Assembly (NCBI RefSeq): GCF_029338315.1
Contig: NZ_CP119794.1
Location: 744,001 to 808,000 of the forward strand
Reading direction: 5' to 3'
Source: Haloarcula regularis
GTDB taxonomy: Archaea > Halobacteriota > Halobacteria > Halobacteriales > Haloarculaceae
DNA length: 64,000 nucleotides
Shown: piece by piece, positions 36,672 to 45,508 of the stretch
How positions within the stretch are numbered: position 1 is the first letter of the stretch
How the letters are laid out: each line of letters begins with the position of its first letter
Made by a program: the position numbers and the translations under genes
Notes under the pieces: model-generated
Told to the model about the DNA's origin: nothing
Seen by the model: only the letters and a program-made list of their open reading frames with translations
The model's database searches: none

Positions 36672-36781
36672 ATCGGATACTTACCACCTGATTTTAAATC
36701 CTTTGTGCCTCTCGGCGTCCGTATCTGTGACTGCGAGCGCGACCAGAGCAGTCCAGGCCCTGTCGAGCGTGCCGCCAGCTG

Positions 36782-37096
36782 TCACCCGTTCTTGTAGGTC
36801 ACGCCGGCGCCGGTCTCCGGGTAGGACCAGTCGACGTTGCCGTGCGGACAGGCGAACCGGCAGCTGCCACACTCCAGGCAGTTCTCGTAGGCGATCTGGG
36901 GCACGCCGTCGTCGTCCTCCCGCCAGACGTTCGCCGGACACACCGACGTACACTCGTAGGTGACACACTTCTCGGCACAGAGGCCGGGGATCTTCACGTC
37001 CAGGTGAGACTCGCCTGGGTCCTCGTACTTGACCGTGTACAGTCGGTCTTCGAGCGAGTCGTTCTCTATCGTCGGGGTCGTGGGTTGTGCGCTCAT
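36782..37096 (-). CDS. fixX: Ferredoxin-like protein FixX
   Basis: A 104-residue ferredoxin-like protein. The cluster ligands are in CLECGSCRFACPHGNVD, and a second set, CAEKCVTYECTSVCP, is the modified FixX pattern. It accepts electrons from FixC or passes them to it. It ends the fixABCX operon, and its start is one base after the fixC stop. In bacteria FixABCX performs flavin-based electron bifurcation, and the same role is plausible here, with reduction of ferredoxin and quinone. Confidence 0.92.
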   Translation of the reverse strand: MSAQPTTPTIENDSLEDRLYTVKYEDPGESHLDVKIPGLCAEKCVTYECTSVCPANVWREDDDGVPQIAYENCLECGSCRFACPHGNVDWSYPETGAGVTYKNG

Positions 37097-37097
37097 G

Positions 37098-38454
37098 TCA
37101 GATCAGGTTCCGGTATCGGAAGGCCAGTTTCGCCGCACCGGTGTACCCGCCGACGGCCTCGAGCAGCCGCTGGCGGGCCGCGGACGCGTGCTCTTCTTTC
37201 GGTGCTCTGTCCATCTGGAAGTACTCGCTGCCGGCGTCGGCCACCGCCCGCGGGAGCTCCTCGAAGAGGAACTCGCGGTCGGACTGGACCGTCTCCATCA
37301 GCCAGTCGTATCGCTCCAGGTTCCGGACGACGAAGGAGTCGGTGAGGTCCTCGCGGTACTGGGTCAGCGCCGCGTCGTCGCGCCTGGCGCCCGACGCCGC
37401 CTCGGCGACGGCCTTCCCGGCGTGGAAGCCGCTCTCGACGGCCATGTTCGTCCCCTCGAGGTGGACGCCGTTGTTGAGGACGAGGCCGGCGGCGTCGCCC
37501 ACGATGACTGCGCCGTCGTGGACGAGTTCGGGCATCGACTCCACGCCGCCCTCGGGGATCGTCTTCGCCGTGTACTCGACGGTCCGGGCGTCACGGAGCA
37601 GCGGTGCGACCTTCGGGTGGGTCTTGAAGGCGTTGAGCGTGCCCTCGGGGTCCGGCTGGGTGGTCGCGGCGTCGGAGAGCCGGTAGGCCAGGCCGACGCT
37701 GACGGTGTCCTCGTTCGTGTAGATGAACCCGCCACCGAAGGCCTCGCCGACCGCGCCCTCGCCGAAGTAGTGGTAGGACGCGCCGGCCTCGCCGGTCAGG
37801 CGGAACCGCTCCTCGATGGCGTTCTCGTGGTGGGAACTCCAGGACTTCCTTGACGCCGACGGCGACGTTCTCGCGGGACTCCCGTCTCCGGAGGTCTGCC
37901 CCCTCGCTGACCAGGGAGTTGCCGCCCTCCGCGAGGACGACGTAGGGCGCGCGGATCGTCCCGTCGGGCCGGTCGGTCTCGATGCCGACGATGCGGCCGT
38001 CCTCCTTTACCAGCCCCGTGACGGTCGTCTCGGTGAGCAAGGTCGCCCCCGCGTCGACCGCCTGGTCGGCGAACCACTCGTCGAACTCCCCGCGCAGCAC
38101 GGTGTAGGAATCGTTGTGCGGCGGTTCGTGCCACCCGCCCGGGCTGATGGAGACCGCCGTCTCGTCCCGGTCGGTCAACATTCCAAAGCGGCGCTCGGCG
38201 ATGTACCGCTCCAGGGGCGCCTCGTCGATGTCGACCAGCTCGCGTATCGTCGGCGTGTAGAGCACGCCGCCGAAGACGTTCTTCGCGCCGGGATACCGGC
38301 CGCGTTCGACGAGCAACACGTCGAGATCGCGGTCGGCCATCGTGACGGCCGCGGCGCTCCCGGCGAGCCCCGCACCGACGACGATGACGTCGAACGCGTC
38401 GTCGTACCGCGGCGTCGCAGTCTCGCGGTCCGTTCGGTCGAGTGTCTCAGTCAT
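37098..38454 (-). CDS. fixC: Electron-transfer flavoprotein dehydrogenase FixC, frameshifted
   Basis: About 452 residues after correcting one indel in GTGGTGGG at 37827-37834. The first half holds the FAD dinucleotide fold (DVIVVGAGLAGSAAAVTMAD) and VVLAEGGNSLVSEGADL. The second half has GGVESMPELVHDGAVIVGDA and NNGVHLEGTNMAVESGFHAG, the family's FAD-binding C-terminal motifs. FixC links EtfAB (FixAB) to quinone and FixX. The gene overlaps fixB by eight bases. Everything else is intact, so the break looks like a sequence error. Confidence 0.88.
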
Positions 38455-39472
38455 TGGTCACCTCCACGAGTCCCTCGGCATCGATGCGTTCCGCGAGGTC
38501 GGGGCACACTTCGAAGAGGTCCCCGACGATGCCGTAGTCCGCGTGCTCGAAGATCGGCGCGTTCGGATCGTTGTTGATAGCGACGACCACGCCGCTGTCG
38601 TTCAGGCCCTCGACGTGCTGGACCGCCCCGGAGATGCCGACCGCGACGTACAGGTCCGGCCGGACGGTCTTGCCGGTCTGGCCAACCTGGCGAGCGCCCT
38701 CGATCCAGCCCTCGTCGACAGCCTTTCGGCTGGCCGCGAGGTCCGCGTCGAGCGCATCGGCGAGTCGTCGGGCCGGTTCGAGGTCGCCGTCACACCCGCC
38801 GCCGACGGCGACGATGCGGTCGGCTTCCGTGATATCCGCGGTGTCGCCGACCTCGCGTTCGCGGACCGCCGACATCGTGTCCGCCTCGTCGACGACCACG
38901 TCGACGCGCTCTATCTCGCCCTCGCGGTCGGGGTCGGGGTCGCTGGCCTCGAAGACGCCGGGGCGGATGGTCGCCATCTGTGGCCGGTGGTCCTTGCAGA
39001 GAATCGTCGCGAGGACGTTGCCGCCGAACGCCGGCCGTCGGGCCTGCAACAGGCCGTCCTCGTCGACGTCGATCTCCGTGCAGTCCGCGGTCAGTCCGGC
39101 GTGGGCGGGGACGGCGACCCGACCGGCGAAGTCCCGCCCGGTGTGCGTGCCGCCGATGAGGACGATGGCGGGTTTGCGCTTCTCGACGAGCGCGCGGAAC
39201 TGTTCGCCGTACGGGTCGGCCCGGTAGGGCTCGAAGACCGGGTCGTCGGCGACGAGCGCGCGGTCGGCGCCGCGCTCGATGGCCGCCTCGGCGACGTCGT
39301 CACAGCCCTCGCCGACGACCAGCGCGACCAGGTCCTCGCCCAGTTGCTCGGTCAGGATCGACGCCTCGTTGAGCAGTTCCCAGGAGACGTTCATCACGTC
39401 GCCGTCGTGGGACTCGACGAACACCCAGACGTCGCTGTACTCGTCGACGTCGACCGTGCCGTCGTCGCTCAT
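38447..39472 (-). CDS. fixB: Electron-transfer flavoprotein alpha subunit (FixB/EtfA)
   Basis: A 341-residue EtfA/FixB. The N-terminal domain includes VWVFVESHDGDVMNVSWELL and a signature IVLIGGTHTGRDFAGRVAVP. The C-terminal FAD-binding domain has SRKAVDEGWIEGARQVGQTG, YVAVGISGAVQHVEGLNDSG and INNDPNAPIFEHADYGIVGD, all conserved. It pairs with FixA. It overlaps fixA by four bases and fixC by eight bases, so translation is coupled. Confidence 0.95.
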   Translation of the reverse strand: MSDDGTVDVDEYSDVWVFVESHDGDVMNVSWELLNEASILTEQLGEDLVALVVGEGCDDVAEAAIERGADRALVADDPVFEPYRADPYGEQFRALVEKRKPAIVLIGGTHTGRDFAGRVAVPAHAGLTADCTEIDVDEDGLLQARRPAFGGNVLATILCKDHRPQMATIRPGVFEASDPDPDREGEIERVDVVVDEADTMSAVREREVGDTADITEADRIVAVGGGCDGDLEPARRLADALDADLAASRKAVDEGWIEGARQVGQTGKTVRPDLYVAVGISGAVQHVEGLNDSGVVVAINNDPNAPIFEHADYGIVGDLFEVCPDLAERIDAEGLVEVTND

Positions 39473-40260
39473 GCCAGCACCTCCGTTTCCCGCAGGGACG
39501 CGAGCAAGTCGTCGACGTCGTCGGCGACCTCGCGTTCACGCTCGACGGGTTCGACCGTCTCCATCCCGCCGACCTCCGTGGGCGAGGCGTCCATGCCGAC
39601 CTCGTTCTCGTCGAGGCCGAGGTCGTCCGCCGACAGTTCGAGCGGTTCGAACTCGTTTTCCGCGTAGAGCTTGCGGTGGAGGCCGGCCGCCCGTGGCTCG
39701 TTTTCCCCGTAGGCGACGGCCACGACCACCGGGAGGTCGGCCGCCACGACCTCGTGGCCGCCCTCGACGTCGCGGATGGCGACGAGTGTGTCGTCCTCGA
39801 GCTCTGGTTCCAGCGCCTCGACGTAGGTCAGCTGGGCCCAGCCGAGATGGGCCGCGATGCCCGGCGGTACCTGCCCGGTCGAGGAGTCGGTCGTCTCCTC
39901 CCCACAGACGACGACGTCCGCGTCCAGCGCCTCGGCGGCGGCCGCGAGCGTCAGACTGGTCGGCCAGGTGTCGCTCCCGGCGAACTTTCGGTCACTGATG
40001 AGGGCGGCGTCGTCACACCCCAGCGCGACGGCCGTCTCGAGGACGTCGGTGGCCGTCGGCGGTCCCATCGTCATCGCCAGCACCTCGCCGCCGGTCTCGT
40101 CCCGGAGCGCCAGCGCCGCCTCGAGCGCGTTGCGGTCCGGCCGGTTCATCACTGCCGGTGCGCTCGCTCGGTCCAGGTGGCCGGTATCCGGGTCGATACC
40201 GACCTCGTCGTCGTCGGGGACCTGCTTCACACCGACGACAATCGTGGGATCGGTTGTCAT
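39469..40260 (-). CDS. fixA: Electron-transfer flavoprotein beta subunit (FixA/EtfB)
   Basis: A 263-residue EtfB/FixA. It begins MTTDPTIVVGVKQVPDDDEV with the VKQVP signature, and later has NRPDRNALEAALALRDETGG, VVVCGEETTDSSTGQVPPGI and AHLGWAQLTYVEALE, which form the nucleotide-binding fold. It is the first gene of the operon. Nitrogenase genes are not seen nearby, so the complex more likely feeds electrons between NADH, ferredoxin and quinone. Confidence 0.95.
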   Translation of the reverse strand: MTTDPTIVVGVKQVPDDDEVGIDPDTGHLDRASAPAVMNRPDRNALEAALALRDETGGEVLAMTMGPPTATDVLETAVALGCDDAALISDRKFAGSDTWPTSLTLAAAAEALDADVVVCGEETTDSSTGQVPPGIAAHLGWAQLTYVEALEPELEDDTLVAIRDVEGGHEVVAADLPVVVAVAYGENEPRAAGLHRKLYAENEFEPLELSADDLGLDENEVGMDASPTEVGGMETVEPVEREREVADDVDDLLASLRETEVLA

Positions 40261-40378
40261 AGATTCATTCTCAGACTGTTTCTCACTGCCGATTTGTCGC
40301 CCTGTGCGTCACGTGAAAGTTCTCGACCCCCTCTGGTAAGCAATTACGCGCACTCCTGAGAGCCAGGAACAGACGGTA

Positions 40379-40390
40379 AATTTATATAGG
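40379..40390. promoter_or_regulatory. TATA-like element upstream of fixA
   Basis: AAATTTATATAG lies in the 244-base gap between the BKACE stop and fixA, about 120 bases before the fixA start. Read on the minus strand it would give a fix transcript with a leader near 95 bases. The rest of the gap shows no supported gene on either strand. Confidence 0.4.
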
Positions 40391-40504
40391 TCCGCGGATG
40401 GAAACTCCCGACAGTCCTGTGGAGGGCCCCGAGTCGACCGGACCGGTGTCGAAGTGGAGCGGAAGCAGGGCGAACCAGTCCGCACGCTGCTCCGGCGTGT
40501 GGAC

Positions 40505-41347
40505 CTACAGCCCCAGTATCGTCCGCGTCTCGGCCGGCGTGGCGACCGGTCGGCCAAGTTCCTCGGCGACCCGGACGACCCGCTCGACGAGCTGGGCGTT
40601 ACTGGCGGCGAGTTCGCCGCGGCGATAGTAGACGTTGTCCTCGAGGCCAACCCTGACGTGGCCGCCAAAGAGGATGCCCATGGTCGCGAAGGGCAACTGG
40701 TGGCGGCCGAACCCGAGAGTGTTGAACAGTGCGCCCTCGGGGAGGCCGTCGATGGCCGTGAGGAAGTTCCGGGGCGTCGGCGGCGTCAGCGTCCCGGGCC
40801 CGAAGATGAGCGTCGTATAGACCGGTGCGTCGAGGTCCCGGCGCTCCAGCAGCCCCGCGACCTCGTTGCGGTGACCGTCGTTGAACACCTCGAGCTCGGG
40901 CTTGATGCCCCGGTCGACCATCTCTGCGTGCAGCGAGTCGACCAGGGCCCGCGTGTTCTCGCTCGTCAGGTGGTCGTAGCGGTTGAGCGGGCCCATGTCG
41001 AGCGACGCCATCTCCGGCGGCGGGTCGGTCCGGAGCGGTCGGTGGCGCTCGTCGTCGGGGACCGCGGTCCCGCCGGTCGAGTGCTGGATGACGACGTCGT
41101 CGGTGTGGTCGCGGACGGCGTCGTCTATCGCCTGGAAGCGCTCGGTGGCGAAACTCCGCTCCCCGTTGGGGCGCCGGGCGTGGAGGTGGACGACGGAGGC
41201 CCCGGCCGCCTCGACCTCGCCCGCGGCCCGGCCGATCTCCGCGGGCGTCTCGGGCAGGTTCGGGGTGGCCTCCTTGCCGTGGACGCCGCCGGTGAGCGCG
41301 GCCGTGACGATCACCGGGTCGCCCGCGAGAAAGCGGTCGTAACTCAC
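40505..41347 (-). CDS. BKACE-family beta-keto acid cleavage enzyme
   Basis: A 280-residue protein of the BKACE/Kce family, TIM barrels that use zinc and acetyl-CoA to cleave beta-keto acids. It starts at GTG 41347 with MSYDRFLAGDPVIVTAALTG. Zinc-site features VVHLHARRPNG (His-x-His) and IQHSTGG are present, with LNTLGFGRHQLPFATMGILF near the C terminus as in family members. The substrate is not predictable. It overlaps the 62-residue cysteine protein by four bases (GTGA), so the two are coupled. Confidence 0.85.
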   Translation of the reverse strand: MSYDRFLAGDPVIVTAALTGGVHGKEATPNLPETPAEIGRAAGEVEAAGASVVHLHARRPNGERSFATERFQAIDDAVRDHTDDVVIQHSTGGTAVPDDERHRPLRTDPPPEMASLDMGPLNRYDHLTSENTRALVDSLHAEMVDRGIKPELEVFNDGHRNEVAGLLERRDLDAPVYTTLIFGPGTLTPPTPRNFLTAIDGLPEGALFNTLGFGRHQLPFATMGILFGGHVRVGLEDNVYYRRGELAASNAQLVERVVRVAEELGRPVATPAETRTILGL

Positions 41348-41532
41348 GGTGCTGGCTCCTCGTGGGCCAGGAATATCTCGCAGTGACGACTGTGGTCGAG
41401 GTCGTAGCGGTCGTTGCAGACGTCCGCACGCATCGGCTGGACGAACCGAGAGGCCGCGGTGCAGTAGGCGCGCCCGGTGTCGAACCGCATCTCGCCATCG
41501 GCGTCCCGGTACTCCAGAAACGGACAGGTCAT
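41344..41532 (-). CDS. Small four-cysteine protein coupled to BKACE
   Basis: A 62-residue protein, MTCPFLEYRDADGEMRFDTG then RAYCTAASRFVQPMRADVCN and HSRHCEIFL. Four cysteines at residues 3, 24, 39 and 50, with nearby histidines, suggest a metal or iron-sulfur site. I recall similar proteins in other haloarchaea but no function. Its stop overlaps the BKACE start as GTGA, the tightest form of translational coupling, which suggests a joint role, perhaps in cofactor delivery or regulation. Confidence 0.7.
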   Translation of the reverse strand: MTCPFLEYRDADGEMRFDTGRAYCTAASRFVQPMRADVCNDRYDLDHSRHCEIFLAHEEPAP

Positions 41533-41654
41533 GGTATCGATAGGGGCCGGTCCAGATTAACAGTTCACGTGCAGTGGTGCCGCCCGGTCTTTGACAGCTG
41601 CTGCCGACGTGTCCGATAGCGAACTCTTTCCCCGCTGACCGCCAAGGGAGGGGT

Positions 41655-42612
41655 ATGACACCCACCACGCCAGGCCTCCACCACGTCACTGCCATCGCGG
41701 GCGACCCACAGCGCAACGCGGACTTCTACGTCGGCGTCCTCGGCCTGCGATTCGTGAAAAAAAACCGTCAACCACGACGACACCGGGACCTACCACTTCT
41801 ACTTCGGTGACGGCGAGGGCACGCCCGGGACGAACATCACGTTCTTCCCGTGGGGCGAGGACGCCCATGGGGGCACCTTCGGAGCGGGACAGACCCAGCG
41901 GACGGCGTATCTCGTGACCTGGGATTCGCTCGACTACTGGACGGACCGACTGGCGGCACACGACGTCGCGGTGACCCGCACGGAGCGGTTCGACGAGACG
42001 GTGCTCCAGTTCGAGGACCCGGACGGCACCGGCCTGGAGCTGGTCGCCGCCGACGCACCCGCCGACGCGGTCCCCTGGGTTGACGGCCCCGTCCCCGAGG
42101 CCCACCAGCTCCGCGGGTTCTACGGCGTGACCCTCGCCGTCGACGAGTTCGAGCCGACCGCGGACATTCTGACCCACGTCCTGGGGTACGAACACGAGGC
42201 GACCGAGGACGGCCGCCGCCGCTACCGGAGCGCCACGGGTGGCCCCGGGTCGGTCGTCGACCTGGTCGAGACGGACCTGCCCCGCGGGCGGATGGGCGTG
42301 GGGTCCGTCCACCACGTCGCGTTCGAGGCGGTCGACGAGGCGGCCCAGCGGGCCTTCCGCGAGGCGTACAAACAGCAGGGGATGAAGCCGAGCGAGATAA
42401 TCGACCGCACGTACTTCAGGGCGCTCTACGCCCGCGAACCCGGCGGCGTCCTCTTCGAACTGTCCACGCCGGACCCCGGCTTCACCGTCGACGAGGACCT
42501 GGAGGAGCTGGGGACGTCGCTCGCCCTCCCGGCGTGGCTGGAGACGGACCGGGACGTCATCGAACGCCAGTTGCTCCCGTTCGACGGGCCCACGGTGCCG
42601 ACCGAGGAGTGA
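41655..42612 (+). CDS. VOC-family ring-cleaving dioxygenase / glyoxalase protein, frameshifted
   Basis: About 318 residues after removing one A from the A8 run at 41757-41764, which restores GLRFVKKTVNHDDTGTYHFY. Two vicinal-oxygen-chelate modules follow, with GLHHVTAIAGDPQRNADFYV and GSVHHVAFEAVDEAAQRAFR each giving a metal-binding histidine, and PGGVLFELSTPDPGFTVDED the C-terminal glutamate. The protein resembles haloarchaeal ring-cleaving dioxygenase annotations. It precedes the iron alcohol dehydrogenase gene on the same strand. Confidence 0.82.
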
Positions 42613-42637
42613 AGCCCCAGGGGTGAGAGCCCAGCGC

Positions 42638-43855
42638 ATGGAGGAGACAGTCGACGCGTACTCGGGCCCGTTCCGCTTCGAGTACGACCCGGCGGTGCTG
42701 CGCTACGGAGCGAACTGCGTCACGGACCTCGGTGACGAGCTCGCCACGCGGGGCCTCGAGCGCGCGCTCGTGGTCTGTGGCTCGACTGTGGGCGAGACAG
42801 CGGCGGTAATCGACCCGGTCCGCGAGGGCCTGGGCGACCGACTGGCCGGCGTGTTCGCGGAGACGACGCCGGCCAAGCGCCTCGGGACGGCCTACGACGC
42901 GCTCGAACGCTTCGAGGCAACAGACGCCGACGCGGTCGTGAGCCTCGGCGGCGGAAGCAGCCTGGACGTCGCGAAAGTTCTCAGCGTCCTGGCCGCGACG
43001 GACGAGGCCCCCGAGACCGTCGGCGCGGCGTTCGAGGAGACGGGAACGCTGTCGATCCCCGAAGAAGGACTGCCACCCGTCGTGGCCGTCCCGACCACGC
43101 TCGCCGGGGCGGACCTCTCCATCGGCGCGGGCGTGACCGCCGACCCGACGAGCTGTCCTGTGGAGCGTCCGGTGAGTGGCGGTATCTCCCACCGTTCGCT
43201 GATGCCCGCGGCCGTGTGCTACGACCCCGAACTGCTGGCGACGACGCCCCAGCCGATTCTGGCCGCCTCGGCGATGAACGGGTTCGACAAGGGCATCGAG
43301 ACGCTGTACGCCGGGACGGCGACGCCAGTGACCGACGCGACGGCGATGCGCGGGCTCGAGCTGTTCGTGGCGGGATTGGAGGCCCTCGGCGAGGGCGAGA
43401 CGGACCTCGGGGTCTACGCCGGCCTCACGAAGGGGATCATGCTCCTCCAGTACGGCATCGCCAGGCCGGACGCGACGACGCTCTCGCTCGTCCACGCCTT
43501 CGGCCACGGCCTCACCCGGACCTACGACGTCCAGCAGGGGGCTGCCCACGCCGTCGTCGCTCCGCGTGTCCTCGAGTACGTCTTCGCACACGTGGACGGC
43601 CGCCGCGCGCTGCTGGCCGAGGCACTGGGCGTCGGTGACGCCACAGACCCCGCGGCGGCGGTCGTCGAGCGAGTCGAGACACTCGTCGACGCCCTCGAGT
43701 TGCCGACGCGACTCCGCGACGTCGACGGTCCGGAACCGGCCGAGTTCGGGACCGTCGCCGAGGCGGTCCTCGACGACGCGTTCGTGGCCAACCGACCACC
43801 GGGACTGGAACCGACACGAGAAGACGTCGAGGGGATTCTCGAGGCGGCGTGGTAG
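42638..43855 (+). CDS. Iron-containing alcohol dehydrogenase
   Basis: A 405-residue group III alcohol dehydrogenase. The NAD(P)-binding motif VVSLGGGSSLDVAKVLSV and metal-site region MNGFDKGIETLYAGTATPVT are seen, with HAFGHGLTRTYDVQQGAAHA supplying the iron-binding histidines. A GTG start at 42623 is also possible; ATG 42638 is closer to family length. It oxidises alcohols or reduces aldehydes in the cytoplasm with NAD(P). It follows the dioxygenase by about 26 bases and may be cotranscribed. Confidence 0.88.
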   Translation: MEETVDAYSGPFRFEYDPAVLRYGANCVTDLGDELATRGLERALVVCGSTVGETAAVIDPVREGLGDRLAGVFAETTPAKRLGTAYDALERFEATDADAVVSLGGGSSLDVAKVLSVLAATDEAPETVGAAFEETGTLSIPEEGLPPVVAVPTTLAGADLSIGAGVTADPTSCPVERPVSGGISHRSLMPAAVCYDPELLATTPQPILAASAMNGFDKGIETLYAGTATPVTDATAMRGLELFVAGLEALGEGETDLGVYAGLTKGIMLLQYGIARPDATTLSLVHAFGHGLTRTYDVQQGAAHAVVAPRVLEYVFAHVDGRRALLAEALGVGDATDPAAAVVERVETLVDALELPTRLRDVDGPEPAEFGTVAEAVLDDAFVANRPPGLEPTREDVEGILEAAW

Positions 43856-43930
43856 GCGGGCGGGAGGCGGCCGTGGTCAGTCGACGGACAGGGGGCGCAG
43901 GTATTTGTTCCCAGAGTGTCACTATTGGGC

Positions 43931-45340
43931 ATGGACGAGTTCGACCTCATCGTCGTCGGTTCCGGCGCAGGACTGAGCGTCGCGTCGGCGGCCGTCTCCC
44001 GGGGAATGAACGTCGCCGTCGTCGAGGACGGCCCGCTCGGCGGGACCTGTCTCAACCGCGGGTGCATCCCCTCCAAGATGCTCATCCACCGGGCCGACGT
44101 GATGGACACCATCCGGCGAGCCGACGAGTTCGGCATCGAGGCCACCGTCGCGTCGGTGGACTTCGCCGGGGCCGTCCGGGAGGTCACCGAGGACGTCACC
44201 GACGACGCGGACCGCATCGAGCGCGGCCTCGAGCAGTCCGACCAGCACACCCTCTATCACACCGAGGGCCGGTTCGTCGACGAACGGACCCTCGAGGTCG
44301 ACGGTGAGCGCATCCGCGGGGAGCACGTCGTCATCGCCGCCGGGGCGCGCCCGAAGATCCCCGCCATCGACGGCATCGACGAGGTCGACTACATCACGAG
44401 CGCGGAGGCGCTCCGCCTGGAGACCCGTCCCGACCGGCTCCTGGTGGTCGGCGGCGGCTACATCGGTGCCGAGCTGGGCTACTACTTCGGCGCCTTCGGG
44501 ACGGACGTGACCGTCGTCGGCCGCCACGAGTTCCTCCTTCCCGACGAGGACGAGGAGGTCCAGCGCGCGTTCACCGACGCGTTCGGCAGGCGCCACGACG
44601 TGCGGGTCGGCCACGAGGTGACGGCGGTCGAACACCGCGGCGACGAGTTCGTGGCCTCGGTCACCGGTCCGGACGGTGGCGTCGAGGAGGTGACGACGGA
44701 CGAACTCCTGGTGGCCGCCGGGTTGGTTCCGAACACGGACCGACTGGCCGTCGAGAACGGGGGCGTCGAGACGGACGCCGAGGGCTACGTCGAGGTCGAC
44801 GAGTACCTGCGAACCTCGGCGGAGAACGTCTGGGCGCTGGGCGATATCCTCGGCGTCCACCAGTTCCGCCACGCCGCGAACCACGAGGCCAGCACCGTCG
44901 CCCGGAACCTCCTCGTCGACGACCACCTGGAACCGGTCGACTACACGGTGATGCCCCACGCGGTCTTCGCGAACCCGGAGGTCGCCGGCGTGGGCGAGAC
45001 CGAACAGTCGCTCCGGGCGGCCGGACGCGACTACGGTGTCCGGACCTACGACTACGCCGATACCGCGATGGGCGGCGCACTCAAGGAGACCGACGGCTTC
45101 GTGAAGGTGCTGATCGACCCCGACGACCGCACGATTCTGGGCTGTCACGTCATGGGCCCCGAGGCCTCGACGCTCATCCACGAGGTGGTGCCGGTGATGC
45201 ACAGCGGCGGGACCGTCGAGACGATAACCGGCGCCGTCCACGTCCACCCGGCGCTGAGTGAGGTCGTCGACCGCGCGTTCGCCGGCCGGTTCCGGCGGCC
45301 GATGGCCGACGAGGGACACCACGGCCACGCCCACGAGTGA
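43931..45340 (+). CDS. Dihydrolipoyl dehydrogenase-type flavin disulfide reductase
   Basis: A 469-residue flavoprotein. FAD motif is DLIVVGSGAGLSVASAAVSR, the redox disulfide is GGTCLNRGCIPSKM, the NAD fold is RLLVVGGGYIGAELGYYFGA, and the C-terminal dimer interface carries VHVHPALSEVV with the catalytic His-Glu pair. It resembles dihydrolipoyl dehydrogenase or mercuric-reductase-like enzymes; no 2-oxoacid dehydrogenase genes are nearby, so a general disulfide reductase is also possible. The tail HHGHAHE is His-rich. The start at 43931 is preferred to 43916. Confidence 0.87.
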   Translation: MDEFDLIVVGSGAGLSVASAAVSRGMNVAVVEDGPLGGTCLNRGCIPSKMLIHRADVMDTIRRADEFGIEATVASVDFAGAVREVTEDVTDDADRIERGLEQSDQHTLYHTEGRFVDERTLEVDGERIRGEHVVIAAGARPKIPAIDGIDEVDYITSAEALRLETRPDRLLVVGGGYIGAELGYYFGAFGTDVTVVGRHEFLLPDEDEEVQRAFTDAFGRRHDVRVGHEVTAVEHRGDEFVASVTGPDGGVEEVTTDELLVAAGLVPNTDRLAVENGGVETDAEGYVEVDEYLRTSAENVWALGDILGVHQFRHAANHEASTVARNLLVDDHLEPVDYTVMPHAVFANPEVAGVGETEQSLRAAGRDYGVRTYDYADTAMGGALKETDGFVKVLIDPDDRTILGCHVMGPEASTLIHEVVPVMHSGGTVETITGAVHVHPALSEVVDRAFAGRFRRPMADEGHHGHAHE

Positions 45341-45350
45341 CCGTCCGACC

Positions 45351-45369
45351 GCACCCTTCGTCCGGGTGC
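45351..45369 (+). terminator. Hairpin after the disulfide reductase gene
   Basis: GCACCC (45351-45356) and GGGTGC (45364-45369) form a perfect six-pair stem with a seven-base loop, 11 bases after the stop. There is no T-run. The following 140 bases up to the convergent gene show nothing else. Confidence 0.3.
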
Positions 45370-45508
45370 CCGGGTTAGCCCACGTCCAGAACCGCCATAA
45401 TCGGGGCCTGCGGCGCCGTCGTCGACTGGGGTCTGGCCCTCCTCCCATCATTCGTCGGCACGCGGGCGGGAACCCAGACGGGAACCATCGACGGACCCCG
45501 TCGTGGCG

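Noticed and set aside
40398..40628. Small plus-strand frame just after a TATA box upstream of BKACE stop
   Set aside because: Only about 10 bases lie between TATA and ATG, and the frame overlaps the BKACE gene antisense with Ser/Arg-rich composition.
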